Shown: one piece after another, positions 32,816 through 42,200 of the stretch
How the letters are laid out: each line of letters begins with the position of its first letter
Numbering within the stretch: the first letter of the stretch is position 1
NCBI GenBank assembly: GCA_041658785.1
Contig: JBAZZL010000005.1
Coordinates: 1-54,818, forward strand
Origin: JAHJGG01 sp041658785
GTDB lineage: Bacteria > Patescibacteriota > Patescibacteriia > Magasanikbacterales > UBA922
Direction of reading: 5' to 3'
Length of the DNA: 54,818 nucleotides
Position numbers and translations under genes: made by a program
The notes under the pieces: generated by a model
The model's input: the letters and a program-made list of their open reading frames with translations, nothing else
Database searches by the model: none
What the model was told of the DNA's origin: nothing

Positions 32816-32844
32816 AAAAAAGACAGAAATTGTGGTTTCTGTCT
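32816..32844 (-). terminator. Intrinsic terminator downstream of the RAYT unit
   Basis: On the minus strand AGACAGAAA-CCACAA-TTTCTGTCT (32844-32821) is followed by a run of T residues (complement of the A run 32816-32821). Confidence 0.75.
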
Positions 32845-32936
32845 CTGTTAGTGATGGCTCCGAGGCCGACTGGACACTCAGGGAGTCGGCGTTCTTCGCG
32901 GAAGTCAGGACTCCGGGAGGCGCTCTGCGTGGTTCG

Positions 32937-33027
32937 GACTCCGGGAGCCATTGGGTTCCCTGAATCAGAATTTGGCAAAATTAGTAGTGATTAAAAGTGA
33001 ATCTTGGTTGCACTGGCTCCCGGAGTC
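32937..33027. repeat. REP-like palindromic element, copy 2
   Basis: 91 bp, termini GACTCCGGGAGCCA / TGGCTCCCGGAGTC, centre TTCCCTGAATCAGAATTTGG to AATCTTGGTTGCAC. It encodes the last residues of the transposase gene. Partial termini (GACTCCGGGAGG, 32909-32920; GAAGTCAGG before it) show older nested copies. Confidence 0.88.
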
Positions 33028-33635
33028 AGGGCTTCCACGCAGAGTGCTTCCCTGAGTCTTACCCGCGTCCGAGCTTCCGCGTAGAGTGTCCCCCCAGTCT
33101 TCTCCGCCGCCAGCCGGTCAACCCAGTTTTTGTAATGCCGCGGGGAATGGAAATGGGAAAGTAAAATTTTTTTGTCCGGAATGGTTCCCTGACGTATCTC
33201 TGAATAATCCGGATAACTTGACCACTGCCACTCGCTTAAATCAAAAACCAATCCGGCTAGTCGGGGATTGATATGGATGTAAGCGGAAAGATAAATTAAT
33301 TGGTTTTCGGTTTCAACATGTTTGGCCTTAAATCTTCCTTGGTATAAATGGCCCACCAAACCATGTTGACGTTGCATGTATTGCGCGTGTGTCATCTGCA
33401 CCTGTTTCATGAATTTACTAATTGATAACGGCGAGTCGGCTTTAAGGCAAAAATGAAAATGATTGGGCATCAAACAATAGCAGATAACGGTAAGGGAATA
33501 CTTTTTTTGATATTGCTTTACGCGCCTCAAAAAGTGAAGATAATCAATGTTTAGGTTAAATATCGCTTTTTTATTATTGCCGCGATTGTAGGCGTGATAA
33601 TATCCTGGCTGAATTAAACCATTGCGACGCGGCAT
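32991..33635 (-). CDS. REP-associated tyrosine transposase (RAYT, Y1 family)
   Basis: A 214-residue IS200-like Y1 transposase. The HUH motif is MPNHFHFCL (H59, H61) and the catalytic Tyr is in YLSAYIHINPRLAG (probably Y119). RAYT proteins recognise and move REP palindromes. The gene is bracketed by two REP-like copies in the same orientation (32937-33027 and 33719-33808), with a third, inverted copy at 32109. The C-terminal residues (VEALTPGASATKIHF) come from the REP itself, so the original end may be earlier. A terminator follows at 32816-32844. Confidence 0.9.
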   Translation of the reverse strand: MPRRNGLIQPGYYHAYNRGNNKKAIFNLNIDYLHFLRRVKQYQKKYSLTVICYCLMPNHFHFCLKADSPLSISKFMKQVQMTHAQYMQRQHGLVGHLYQGRFKAKHVETENQLIYLSAYIHINPRLAGLVFDLSEWQWSSYPDYSEIRQGTIPDKKILLSHFHSPRHYKNWVDRLAAEKTGGTLYAEARTRVRLREALCVEALTPGASATKIHF

Positions 33636-33718
33636 ATACGAGATGGTGGAAGTCCGGACCCTGGGAGCCGGTGTCCTGTGTGGAAGGAGGATGTCCGACT
33701 CCGGAAGTGTTTGGCTAA

Positions 33719-33808
33719 GACTCCGGGAGCCAGTGGATTCCCTGAATCAGAATCTGAAAAATTAACAGTAAATAAAAGTTAATCTTAGTTGCACTGGCTC
33801 CCGGAGTC
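33719..33808. repeat. REP-like palindromic element, copy 3
   Basis: 90 bp with the same termini and centre (CCCTGAATCAGAATCTG, then AGTTAATCTTAGTTGCAC) and orientation as copy 2, on the 5' side of the transposase gene. Further terminus fragments (CCTGGGAGCC, GACTCCGGAAG, GACTCCCGGAGTA) flank it. Confidence 0.88.
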
Positions 33809-33860
33809 CGGGGTTCCACGTAGAGCGACTCCCGGAGTATTACCCACCGCTTCGTCCATC

Positions 33861-34508
33861 CTACTCCATCAACACGCTCATCCCCTGAAATCCCTGATCA
33901 AAAAAGTTGTCTCTAAATTCGGTCAGAAAGTCAGCCATAACTTTTTTTGTTTTGGCGTCTTTAATTTTTTCTGCCAGCTTGATAATGTGATTTTCAAAAA
34001 AATCCGGACGATAGTCGCGGGAGCCCTGGTTGTATTTTAATTTATGATTATGATATTCCAAAAATAGCTGGTGATCCATCTGATCCATAATTTTACAAAC
34101 CACCGCTTCGTCGGTCGCGCCAGCGTTCAGTTCTTGGTGTAGCGCGACGAATTCCTTCCGCGTCGGTTCGTCCATGTGGCTCGCGAGCATCGCGATCGCT
34201 CTTTCGCCAATTTTATTTTTGTATTCACGCAGATCAGGATATTTTCTATTCAAAGGAGCGGATATGTCTCCGCCAAACAGCTCTGGCAGATCGTGAATCA
34301 TGGTCATTAAAATTATTTTTCTTTCTTCAATCGCGCCGCCAGCTTCTTTTATTTTCTGCGCTATCAAGTAAGCCATCAAGATGGTGGTATAGTGATGTTC
34401 TGCCAGACTGGGTGTTTCATGCAGTTTAATGCCGGAAGAAATATAGCCGGTCAAAGGCTGGTCTTTGGTTAACTGCAAGACCGAGAGCAATTTAATGAGG
34501 TTTTTCAT
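33861..34508 (-). CDS. HD-domain phosphohydrolase, YfbR/HDDC2-like
   Basis: A 215-residue protein with HD-type metal residues: His in SLAEHHYTTILMAYLIA, the H-D pair in LMTMIHDLPELFGGD and a later Asp in KIMDQMDHQLFLEYH. This layout is that of YfbR-like 5'-nucleotidases and related HD_3 proteins acting on deoxynucleoside monophosphates; the substrate here is inferred. The start at 34508 (MKNLIKLLS) lies 17 bases inside the upstream gene, so the two are translationally coupled. Confidence 0.78.
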   Translation of the reverse strand: MKNLIKLLSVLQLTKDQPLTGYISSGIKLHETPSLAEHHYTTILMAYLIAQKIKEAGGAIEERKIILMTMIHDLPELFGGDISAPLNRKYPDLREYKNKIGERAIAMLASHMDEPTRKEFVALHQELNAGATDEAVVCKIMDQMDHQLFLEYHNHKLKYNQGSRDYRPDFFENHIIKLAEKIKDAKTKKVMADFLTEFRDNFFDQGFQGMSVLME

Positions 34509-34965
34509 ACCATTTTTGATATTTTTTTTCCGCTTCTTCCAACGTATCCACAAAATACAGATGTTTTTTTATTCGGGCGATGCGCATGATTATTTTACTC
34601 ACTTCCTTCATTGATTTAAGTTTGCCATATTGCGCCACCGGGCCGGATTGGGAATGGGATCCAATATCCTTATAAATTTCCATTGCTTCTCTTGAAACAT
34701 ATTCATTGCCTTCTTTTTTTGACAGGTCCATTATAGTAAAAAAAATTTTATCAGGGTATCTGGGATAGATATCTCGCACAATCACGCCATGCGCCCAATC
34801 GGCTTCATCAGCGCTCATTTCTTTTTTCCAGGTAGGATTGCCGAAATGAACATGCAGAAGATTTTCTTCGGGATAGCTGTAAATGCAAGTGCCGGTTGGT
34901 TCGTAATAAAATTTCGGTGATACTTTTTTGCATCTAGCGCATCCAGTAGTTGATTTTTTGGGCAT
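34492..34965 (-). CDS. Hypothetical protein with N-terminal CxxC
   Basis: A 157-residue soluble protein. A short zinc-ribbon-like start (TGCARCKK) is followed by an alpha/beta region (LLHVHFGNPTWKKEMS, IFFTIMDLSKKEG) that looks like a STAS/SpoIIAA-type fold. No named family was recognised. It overlaps the HD-domain gene downstream. Confidence 0.6.
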   Translation of the reverse strand: MPKKSTTGCARCKKVSPKFYYEPTGTCIYSYPEENLLHVHFGNPTWKKEMSADEADWAHGVIVRDIYPRYPDKIFFTIMDLSKKEGNEYVSREAMEIYKDIGSHSQSGPVAQYGKLKSMKEVSKIIMRIARIKKHLYFVDTLEEAEKKYQKWYEKPH

Positions 34966-35040
34966 ATTATAATTTTATTGAGGTATGTAACATTTTAATA
35001 ATAGCAGAATTTTAGAAAAAATCAAATTAATAATTTTTTG

Positions 35041-35112
35041 AAAACAAAAACCACCCTCAATATCCTCCGATAATAATTCAATTACTTAAACTATTATCGC
35101 AGGGAGGGTGGT
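35041..35112 (-). terminator. Terminator hairpin after the phosphorylase gene
   Basis: ACCACCCTC (35050-35058) pairs with GAGGGTGGT (35104-35112), and CGATAATA (35068-35075) with TATTATCG (35092-35099). Read on the minus strand, a T-rich run (complement of 35041-35049) follows. It lies 60 bases beyond the stop of the gene at 35172. Confidence 0.7.
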
Positions 35113-35171
35113 CTTGGGGAAAGACCGAGGTGGGGTTGACCTCCACTGCTTGGTCTTGATCTTCTTCAGAC

Positions 35172-36002
35172 TTACTGGCTCATCTCCTTCACGATCGCCA
35201 TGATCAGGCGGCCGAATGGCTCCTTCATCTCATTGCTTACGCGCAGGACATCCTCGTGGGATACCGGAATCACGGAACCGAGGCCTGCGCCCATGTCTGT
35301 GACCAAGGCGAGGTCCAGCACCTTCGCGCCCATTTGGGCGGCCGCCATGACCTCGGGAATGGTGGACATCGTAGCCACGTCCGCTCCCATCCGCGCCATG
35401 GCCTCAATCTCCGCTAGCGATTCGTACGTCCGGCCCATCTTGAAGGCCGACACGCCCCAGTGGAACGAAATTCCCTGGGAGAGCGCGCACCTCTTGGCAA
35501 GCCGGAGCAACTCTGGATCAAAGACATTCTCCATGGGCGAGAACTCCTTGCCGAGTTCGGGGATGCCGGGACCGCTCGTCGGGTCGGGGCAGTTGAGCGC
35601 GATCTGGCTGCGGACGCCCACAATGTCGCCTGGCTCCAAGTTGCGCGTGGTGGCGCCGGTCGCGTGGGTGATGATGAGTTGCTTCACCCCCAACATGATC
35701 ATGAGCCGGGTGAGGAAGACCACCTCGTGAACCGTATAGCCTTCGTAGAGGTGGGATCGTCCCCTTAACATGACCGCGCTAACGCCATTCAGCCAACCCC
35801 ACCTGAGTTGGCCAGCGTGGCCGGTTGCGCCAGGAATCGGGCAGTGAGGTATCTCGGAGTACGGACAGGAACCAACATCGTTGAGGTTCTCGATCAGGTG
35901 GTCGAGGCCGGAGCCGATGGTGAGACTAACGATTGGGGTGAAGTCCCCCATCTTTTTCCCCAACACGTCCAATGCTTCTCTCAATTTTTCTTTCTCGGTC
36001 AT
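35172..36002 (-). CDS. Purine nucleoside phosphorylase family protein
   Basis: A 276-residue phosphorylase of the trimeric PNP/MTAP type, which splits purine nucleosides with phosphate. Blocks: TIGSGLDHL, VMLRGRSHLYEGYTVHEV, LIITHATGAT (usually TNAAGG), FKMGRTYESLAEIEAMARMG (usually GPxFETPAE) and DVATMSTIPEVMAAAQMG. The changes in the base-binding loops mean the exact substrate is open. It has a strong Shine-Dalgarno site (AGGAGG 6 bases before ATG), a consensus promoter, its own terminator and higher GC than its neighbours, which suggests strong independent expression or transfer. Confidence 0.85.
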   Translation of the reverse strand: MTEKEKLREALDVLGKKMGDFTPIVSLTIGSGLDHLIENLNDVGSCPYSEIPHCPIPGATGHAGQLRWGWLNGVSAVMLRGRSHLYEGYTVHEVVFLTRLMIMLGVKQLIITHATGATTRNLEPGDIVGVRSQIALNCPDPTSGPGIPELGKEFSPMENVFDPELLRLAKRCALSQGISFHWGVSAFKMGRTYESLAEIEAMARMGADVATMSTIPEVMAAAQMGAKVLDLALVTDMGAGLGSVIPVSHEDVLRVSNEMKEPFGRLIMAIVKEMSQ

Positions 36003-36061
36003 TTTTCTCCTCCTGTGGGTTGTCTGGCTAAACCAGGATTGTTGCGTTGAGTTTGGTTAAT

Positions 36062-36089
36062 ACTATACTTTTTTCCAAGTTTTTGTCAA
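36062..36089 (-). promoter_or_regulatory. Consensus promoter of the phosphorylase gene
   Basis: On the minus strand TTGACA (36089-36084) is separated by 16 bases from TATAGT (36067-36062), 60 bases before the start codon at 36002. Confidence 0.75.
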
Positions 36090-36238
36090 TAGTGTTAATT
36101 ATGTTTATGGACTTGAACATAGTGATTAATAATTATTGCTTTCAAGTGGAAAATAAATTTCAGCTGTTAGTTGACATAAAAAAAGATCATCAAAATGGTG
36201 AACTTCTAGTTTACAAGGCGCAATGAAATGGAGACTTG

Positions 36239-36312
36239 TGACCCGGGTGGGATTCGGACCCACGACCGTTTGCTTAAAAGGCAACTGCTCTACCAGGCTG
36301 AGCTACCGGGCC
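36239..36312 (-). tRNA. tRNA-Lys (anticodon UUU)
   Basis: Minus strand: GGCCCGG pairs with CCGGGTC (one G-T wobble), with discriminator A. The anticodon loop CTTTTAA gives TTT; the D-arm is GCTCAGCCTGGTAGAGC and the T-arm GTGGGTCCGAATCCCAC. CCA is not encoded. Downstream on the plus strand is a short direct repeat of GATTTCAGATTTAG. Confidence 0.95.
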
Positions 36313-36427
36313 GGTTGATTTCAGATTTAGGATTTCAGATTTAGGATTTAACGAACAATATGATATAATGATTTTATTCAAAAGTCAAGCGTTAATCGCT
36401 GGTGATTTGCGTTACCGATAAAAATTT

Positions 36428-39166
36428 ATGTACTTTTACCAACAAACTATACCACAGATACTAAAGAAATTCCAGACCGACGAGAAGCGGGGGCTCTCGG
36501 AGGGCGAGGCGCATCAACGGTTAAAACAATACGGCAAGAATGCTTTGTCTCGGGCCGCGGAGAGGTTGTCGCGGGCGAAAGTTTTTTTTGATCAATGGAA
36601 AAGCCCCCTCATAATTATTTTGGCAATCGCGGCCGGAGTGAGCGGACTACTGGGCGAACTGATGGACATGACCGTTATTTTGATTACCATCGGCATCAAC
36701 ACGTTCGTCGGCTTTATTCAAGAAGACAAGGCGAACCGAGCTTTGAGTCAATTGCGGGACTTGGTTAAATATAATGCCGTGGTTATTAGAAACGGCGAAA
36801 GGCAGTTGATTTCCAGCGAAGAAATTGTGCCGGGCGATATTTTGTGTTTGGAAGCCGGAGACAAGATTCAGGCGGACGGAAGAATAATTTCAGCCGCGGA
36901 ATTCACGGTAAATGAAGCGATTTTGACGGGCGAATCGGAGCCGAATGAAAAAAACGCGAAAGCGATTGCCAAAGAAACCGGAATCGGGGATCGCGCGAAT
37001 ATGGTTTATCGCGGGACCACTACGGTGAACGGCCGGGCCACCGCGATAGTTACGGCGACTGGACCGGAGACAGAAATCGGCCGGATCGCTTCTTTGGTCA
37101 AAGAAACCGTAGAAGAAAGGACGCCCTTGCAATATCAGCTGGCGCGTTTGAGCAAATTTTTGAGCGTGGTTGTGCTCGCTATCACGGCTTTGCTTTTTTT
37201 ATTGGGATTGGTTGTTTACAGCGGAGAGTATTCCGTTTTTGAACTGTTTCAAACGTCAATCGCCGTGGCTGTCGCCGCCATACCCGAGGGTCTGGTGATT
37301 TCTCTCACCGTCATTTTGGCGATCGGTATGCAGTATATTTTGAAAAAAAACGCTTTGGTGCGAAAATTAGTGGCGGCCGAAACCCTAGGGTCGGTAAGCG
37401 TGATTTGCACGGACAAGACCGGCACATTAACCGAAGGAAAAATGCGGGTAACGCGGCTGATTACCGCGAGCGCTGATCTGGACAAAGACGAACTGGGTTT
37501 GCTTACCGTGGAAAAAGAACAAAAATATCCGGAAGCGCTGATGGCTTTGCGCATTGGCGTTCTTTGCAATAATGCTATTGCCAATCACGCGGGAGAAAAT
37601 CATTCAGCGGAAAAGTTTTTCGGCGACACGACTGAAATCGCGCTCGCGGAAATCGGGGAACGGGCCGGTTTGAATAAACATGAACTGGATGACGTTTTTC
37701 CGCGCGTGGCCGAATTGCCGTTTGACAGTAGGCGGAAATTCATGGCGACTTTGAACCGATTTGATCATGATTCGCGCTTGTACGTCAAAGGCGCGTTGGG
37801 TTCGCTTCTGCCGCGCGCGAGTTATTATGAAAAAGACGGCCAGATTGAAAAAATAATGGCCAAAGAGCGGAAATGGTTTAGCGAGCAAGAGGAAAAGATG
37901 GCGGGAGAGGGATTGCGCGTGTTGGCTTTTGGGTATAAAAAGATGGAGGATGTCCGACAACCCTATCCCCAACCCCTTTCCCTTAAAAAGGGAAAGGGGC
38001 TATCTAGTGAATCAGATTTAGCTGAAGAAGATGTTAATGATTTAATTTTAGTCGGCCTCGCGGCGATGTCGGATCCTTTACGATCCGATGTGAAAGAAAC
38101 ATTGGCTTTGGCCCGGCGGGCGGGCATTAAAGTGGTAATGATTACCGGCGATCATATCAAAACAGCGCAGGCGATCGGCCGCGAGATTGGTTTGAATTGC
38201 GGCGAGGACAGTATGCTGGACGGAACGAAGTTGAGTTCAATTTCCGATGAGAACTTAAAACAAGTGATAGAAAAGGTCTGCGTGTTTGCCCGTGTTGATC
38301 CAAAGGATAAAATCAGAATCGTCAAGGCCTTTCGCGCCAACGGGGAGGTGGTGGCCATGACCGGCGACGGCGTAAACGATGCACCCGCTCTAAAGGGCGC
38401 GGATGTCGGCGTGGCCCTGGGATCGGGCACGGACGTGGCTAAAGAAATCGCAGATTTGGTTTTATTGGATGATAAATTCAGCACGATCGTCCACGCGGTG
38501 GAAGAGGGGAGAAAGATTTATCAAAACATCAAAAAAGTGGTTTTGTATCTGCTCGCGGGCAGCATCGCCGAAGTAATGCTAATCGGGGGGAGCTTGATCG
38601 CCGGATTGCCTTTGGCCGTATTACCGGCGCAGATTTTGTGGATAAATATCATTGAAGAGTCCTTCCCCAGCATGGCGCTGGCTTTTGACAAGGGTGAACC
38701 GGGAAATATGGCCGATCCGCCCCGCGGCAGAAACGAGAAATTGATTAGCCGAGAGATGAAGTTTATGATGGCGATTATCAGTATGATTTCCAACATTCTT
38801 TTGTTTGGCCTGTTTATTTATTTTTATAATCTTACCGGCGAAATAGAGCGGGCGCGGACATTGGTATTTCTGGGGTTGGGAATTTTTCCTTTGATCTACA
38901 TTTATTCAATCCGCAGTACGCGGCTGATGATTTGGCGGATCAATCCTTTTGATAATTTGCGTTTGACTTTGGCGGTCATGCTCGGCTGGGTTCTGCTCAT
39001 CGCCGCAATTTATTTCGCCCCCTTGCAAACCCTGCTGCGCACCGTGGCGATCAGTTGGCAAGAATGGTTGATTATGGTAGGATTTGGAGTGTTGAATGTT
39101 GTTTTGATTGAATCGATAAAGGCGGTGTTTTTGGTGAAGAGAAAGAGCGAAGTGGTATTAAATTAG
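36428..39166 (+). CDS. P-type cation-transporting ATPase (P2-like)
   Basis: A 912-residue P-type ATPase with actuator motif LTGES, phosphorylation site CTDKTGTLTEGK and hinge TGDGVNDAPALKGADVG. Segment M4 is VAAIPEGLVISLT, like Ca2+ and Na+/K+ pumps. M6 reads NIIEESFPSMALAFD, where Ca2+ pumps have NLVTDGxPAxALGF; Thr and Asp are both Glu, so the ion is uncertain. It has the N-terminal cation-ATPase domain (LSEGEAHQRLKQYGKN). A 12-bp-stem palindrome (37973-37999) is inserted in frame in the nucleotide-binding domain, encoding PQPLSLKKGKGLSS. Standalone gene after tRNA-Lys. Confidence 0.92.
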   Translation: MYFYQQTIPQILKKFQTDEKRGLSEGEAHQRLKQYGKNALSRAAERLSRAKVFFDQWKSPLIIILAIAAGVSGLLGELMDMTVILITIGINTFVGFIQEDKANRALSQLRDLVKYNAVVIRNGERQLISSEEIVPGDILCLEAGDKIQADGRIISAAEFTVNEAILTGESEPNEKNAKAIAKETGIGDRANMVYRGTTTVNGRATAIVTATGPETEIGRIASLVKETVEERTPLQYQLARLSKFLSVVVLAITALLFLLGLVVYSGEYSVFELFQTSIAVAVAAIPEGLVISLTVILAIGMQYILKKNALVRKLVAAETLGSVSVICTDKTGTLTEGKMRVTRLITASADLDKDELGLLTVEKEQKYPEALMALRIGVLCNNAIANHAGENHSAEKFFGDTTEIALAEIGERAGLNKHELDDVFPRVAELPFDSRRKFMATLNRFDHDSRLYVKGALGSLLPRASYYEKDGQIEKIMAKERKWFSEQEEKMAGEGLRVLAFGYKKMEDVRQPYPQPLSLKKGKGLSSESDLAEEDVNDLILVGLAAMSDPLRSDVKETLALARRAGIKVVMITGDHIKTAQAIGREIGLNCGEDSMLDGTKLSSISDENLKQVIEKVCVFARVDPKDKIRIVKAFRANGEVVAMTGDGVNDAPALKGADVGVALGSGTDVAKEIADLVLLDDKFSTIVHAVEEGRKIYQNIKKVVLYLLAGSIAEVMLIGGSLIAGLPLAVLPAQILWINIIEESFPSMALAFDKGEPGNMADPPRGRNEKLISREMKFMMAIISMISNILLFGLFIYFYNLTGEIERARTLVFLGLGIFPLIYIYSIRSTRLMIWRINPFDNLRLTLAVMLGWVLLIAAIYFAPLQTLLRTVAISWQEWLIMVGFGVLNVVLIESIKAVFLVKRKSEVVLN
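37973..37999. repeat. Perfect palindrome inserted in frame in the P-type ATPase
   Basis: CCCCTTTCCCTT (37973-37984) pairs with AAGGGAAAGGGG (37988-37999) around an AAA loop. It encodes residues near 516-525 in the nucleotide-binding domain without breaking the frame. Confidence 0.75.
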
Positions 39167-39200
39167 GCAAAATTACGCAATCAGACAAAATTATCAGGTT

Positions 39201-42200
39201 ATGTCCAAGGACGAAAAGACAAGAAAATTGGCGCTGAAAAAGGACACCACCGGCCAGCGGTCAAGCGGGCAGGTGTTCCTTGGTTCTAACCATTCTAACC
39301 ATTTTGATCAGGAAGATTTTGAACGTTATACAATTTTGACAAGTGTTGCCCATTCTAAAACAGAGCTCAAAAAAAGCCGTCATTTTTTTGCTGACAGAAA
39401 AGAATATCGGCGCAAGCTTGGTTATTTGCGCCGCCAGCAGTTTGTTCATTTTTTGCTGATAATGAAAATGTGTTTGGCTTGGATAATCCGTTTTTTTATT
39501 CCGGGAAGATCGGTCTGCCGACCGTCGTTCAGAGATCATTTTCGGATATTTAGAACCGAACCATATTTTCGTTTTTTTCGTCTGGCTTTGGCGGTTTGGC
39601 TGGGTTTTGCCTTGGTGATTGCGATGGCCGGCATTGTTGTTTTATTGTTTTATTATACCAGCCAGATAGTTTTTACCACCGGTGAACAGTATCGTCTGGC
39701 GGATAATGTTTTGGGACAATTGAACCAGAGTAGCGAAGGGATATACACCTTTAAAAAGGTAAACAATGCAAATTATCCTGGTACGGTAGGCATGGAAGCG
39801 CCTTTCGGCGTTGTGCTGGATGAAATCAATCACCGTCTGTTTGTATCTGACATGTCCAATCATCGCGTGTTGGTTTTTAATCTGGACAGCAGCAACGCCT
39901 TGCTTGACCGACAGGCGGATTATGTGTTGGGACAAAGTGATTTTAATGCCTATGGGAGTAGCGCGACCCAAAGCGGCATGAACCAGCCAACTGGTCTTGC
40001 CTATGATGCCGGACGAAATTATTTATTCGTGGCGGATTTTGGCAATCATCGCGTTTTAGTTTTTGACGCGGCCGCGATCACGAATGGCGAGAACGCGGTA
40101 AGCGTGCTGGGACAGATTAATTTTACCGCAAATTCATCAGCTACTTCAGCTGGCGGACTGAAATCGCCAATTGCCGTGGCCTTTAACCAAACGAGCAGCA
40201 CACTATACGTGGCTGAATTTTCCAATCATCGCGTACTATTTTTTGACGTAGCCGAAATAACGAACGGCGAGAACGCGGTTAATGTGCTGGGGCAAAGTGA
40301 TTTTACAATCGGATCTTCCGGCATTACGCAAAGCAAATTTAATACTCCGGCGGGATTGGCCATCAGCACGTCAACCGCGCTGTTGTTTGTTTCGGAGTAT
40401 GGAAATAATCGTATAACTGTTTTTGACGTGGCCGCGATCACGAATGGCGAGAACGCGGCCAGCGTACTGGGACAGGGTGATTTTACGACCAAAACAGCCG
40501 CGACAACCCAAAGCGGGCTGCGCAGTCCGTATGGTATCGCATTGAATAGCGCGAGTAATACTTTGTACGTGGCCGACAGTGGCAACAAACGGGTAATAGT
40601 TTTTGACGCGGCCGCGATCACGAATGGCGAGAACGCGGCCAGCGTGCTGGGGCAGATTAATTTTACTAATAGCGCCGCGACCGCCAGCCAATCAGGACTG
40701 AATACAGTGTCTGTATTGGTTTCGACGTCAGATAATACAAAATTGTATGTGGCGGATTATGCTAATAATCGTTTTGTAGTTTACAACGTTGCCGCGATTA
40801 CGAATGGCGAGGAGGCAGCTGATCTGCTAGGGCAATTGGATGGCAGCTATCTGCCAGTTTATACTACTGCGTATGTCAATAATGTTACGCCAAACGCCGT
40901 AGGACTTAATTTTCCAATCGACGCCGAGATTGATACAGTGAATCATCGGTTATTTGTAAGCGATGAAAGCAATCATCGAATTTTGATATTTAATTTGGAT
41001 AATAGCAATAATTTGATTGATCGCGCGGCTGATTTTGTTTTGGGGCAGAGTGATTTTGTTTCTGTGGCTGCCACAACCACATCAAGCGGTTTTAATGATC
41101 CGCGGGAGATGAGTTATGATGCTGCCGGCAACCGATTGTTTGTGGTTGACCGCGACAACAGTAGAATTATGGTTTTTGACGTGGCCGAAATTACGAACGG
41201 CGAGAACGCGATCAAGGTGCTGGGACAGAGTAATTTTACCGGCGCTGCGGCCGCGACAACGCGGAGCGGATTGAATTTGCCAAGGGGAGTTTATTATGAT
41301 GCCGCGAGCGGTTATTTGTTTGTCGGCGATACCGGGAATAATCGGATAATAATTTATAATTTTTCCGATGGCATTACTGATGGGGAAGACGCGATGAATG
41401 TTTTGGGGCAAAGTGATTATACCAGTAGCGGTCTGGCGCTTACCTCATCAGGATTAAACGCGCCCACTGGCGTTTTGTATGAAGCATCACGTCAGCTTTT
41501 GTTTGTGGCAGACTATGGTTCTAGCAATAACCGCGTTTTGGCGTATAATTTGGCCGATGGAACGGTGAACGGCGAGGCGGCGGCAAATGTTTTGGGTAAA
41601 AGTGATTTTACCAGCGGTTCGCGCGAAACGACACGCAATGGCCTAAACCAACCCGCAGGATTCGCTTTTGGGTCCAACACCAGCACATTGCTTGTATCTG
41701 ATGTTAGTAACAATCGAATAATGGTGTTTGACATCGCTCAAATCACCAACGGAAAAAATGCCGCAGCGGTTATTGGACAGAATGATTTTACTTCCAGCGC
41801 GTATGGCGCGACGCAGAATAATTTTGAGAGCTTTCATGGCGGAATTAGTTTTGATAATGGAAATAATCGACTCTACGCGGCAGACGCGGCCAATAATCGC
41901 GTGATGATTTTTAATTTTATTAACCTTTCTTCGTCCGCTTTCGCGACCGGCACGCTCGGTAAAACATATAGTACGCCAATCGTCTATACCGGAGAGCGGG
42001 GAACGGTGAGCACCTCTCTCTATAGCGGCAGGTTGCCGAATGGGCTCTTGATCAGCAGCGGGTATGTAACTGGTACGCCAACCGCAACCGGCACTTTTGC
42101 GTTTACGGTTCAAGCTGATGAAGTGCAGGATACCGGCACATACAGTGATTGGCAAAGTTATTCAATGGTAGTAACGAGTACTGAAGTAAGTTTTTCCACG

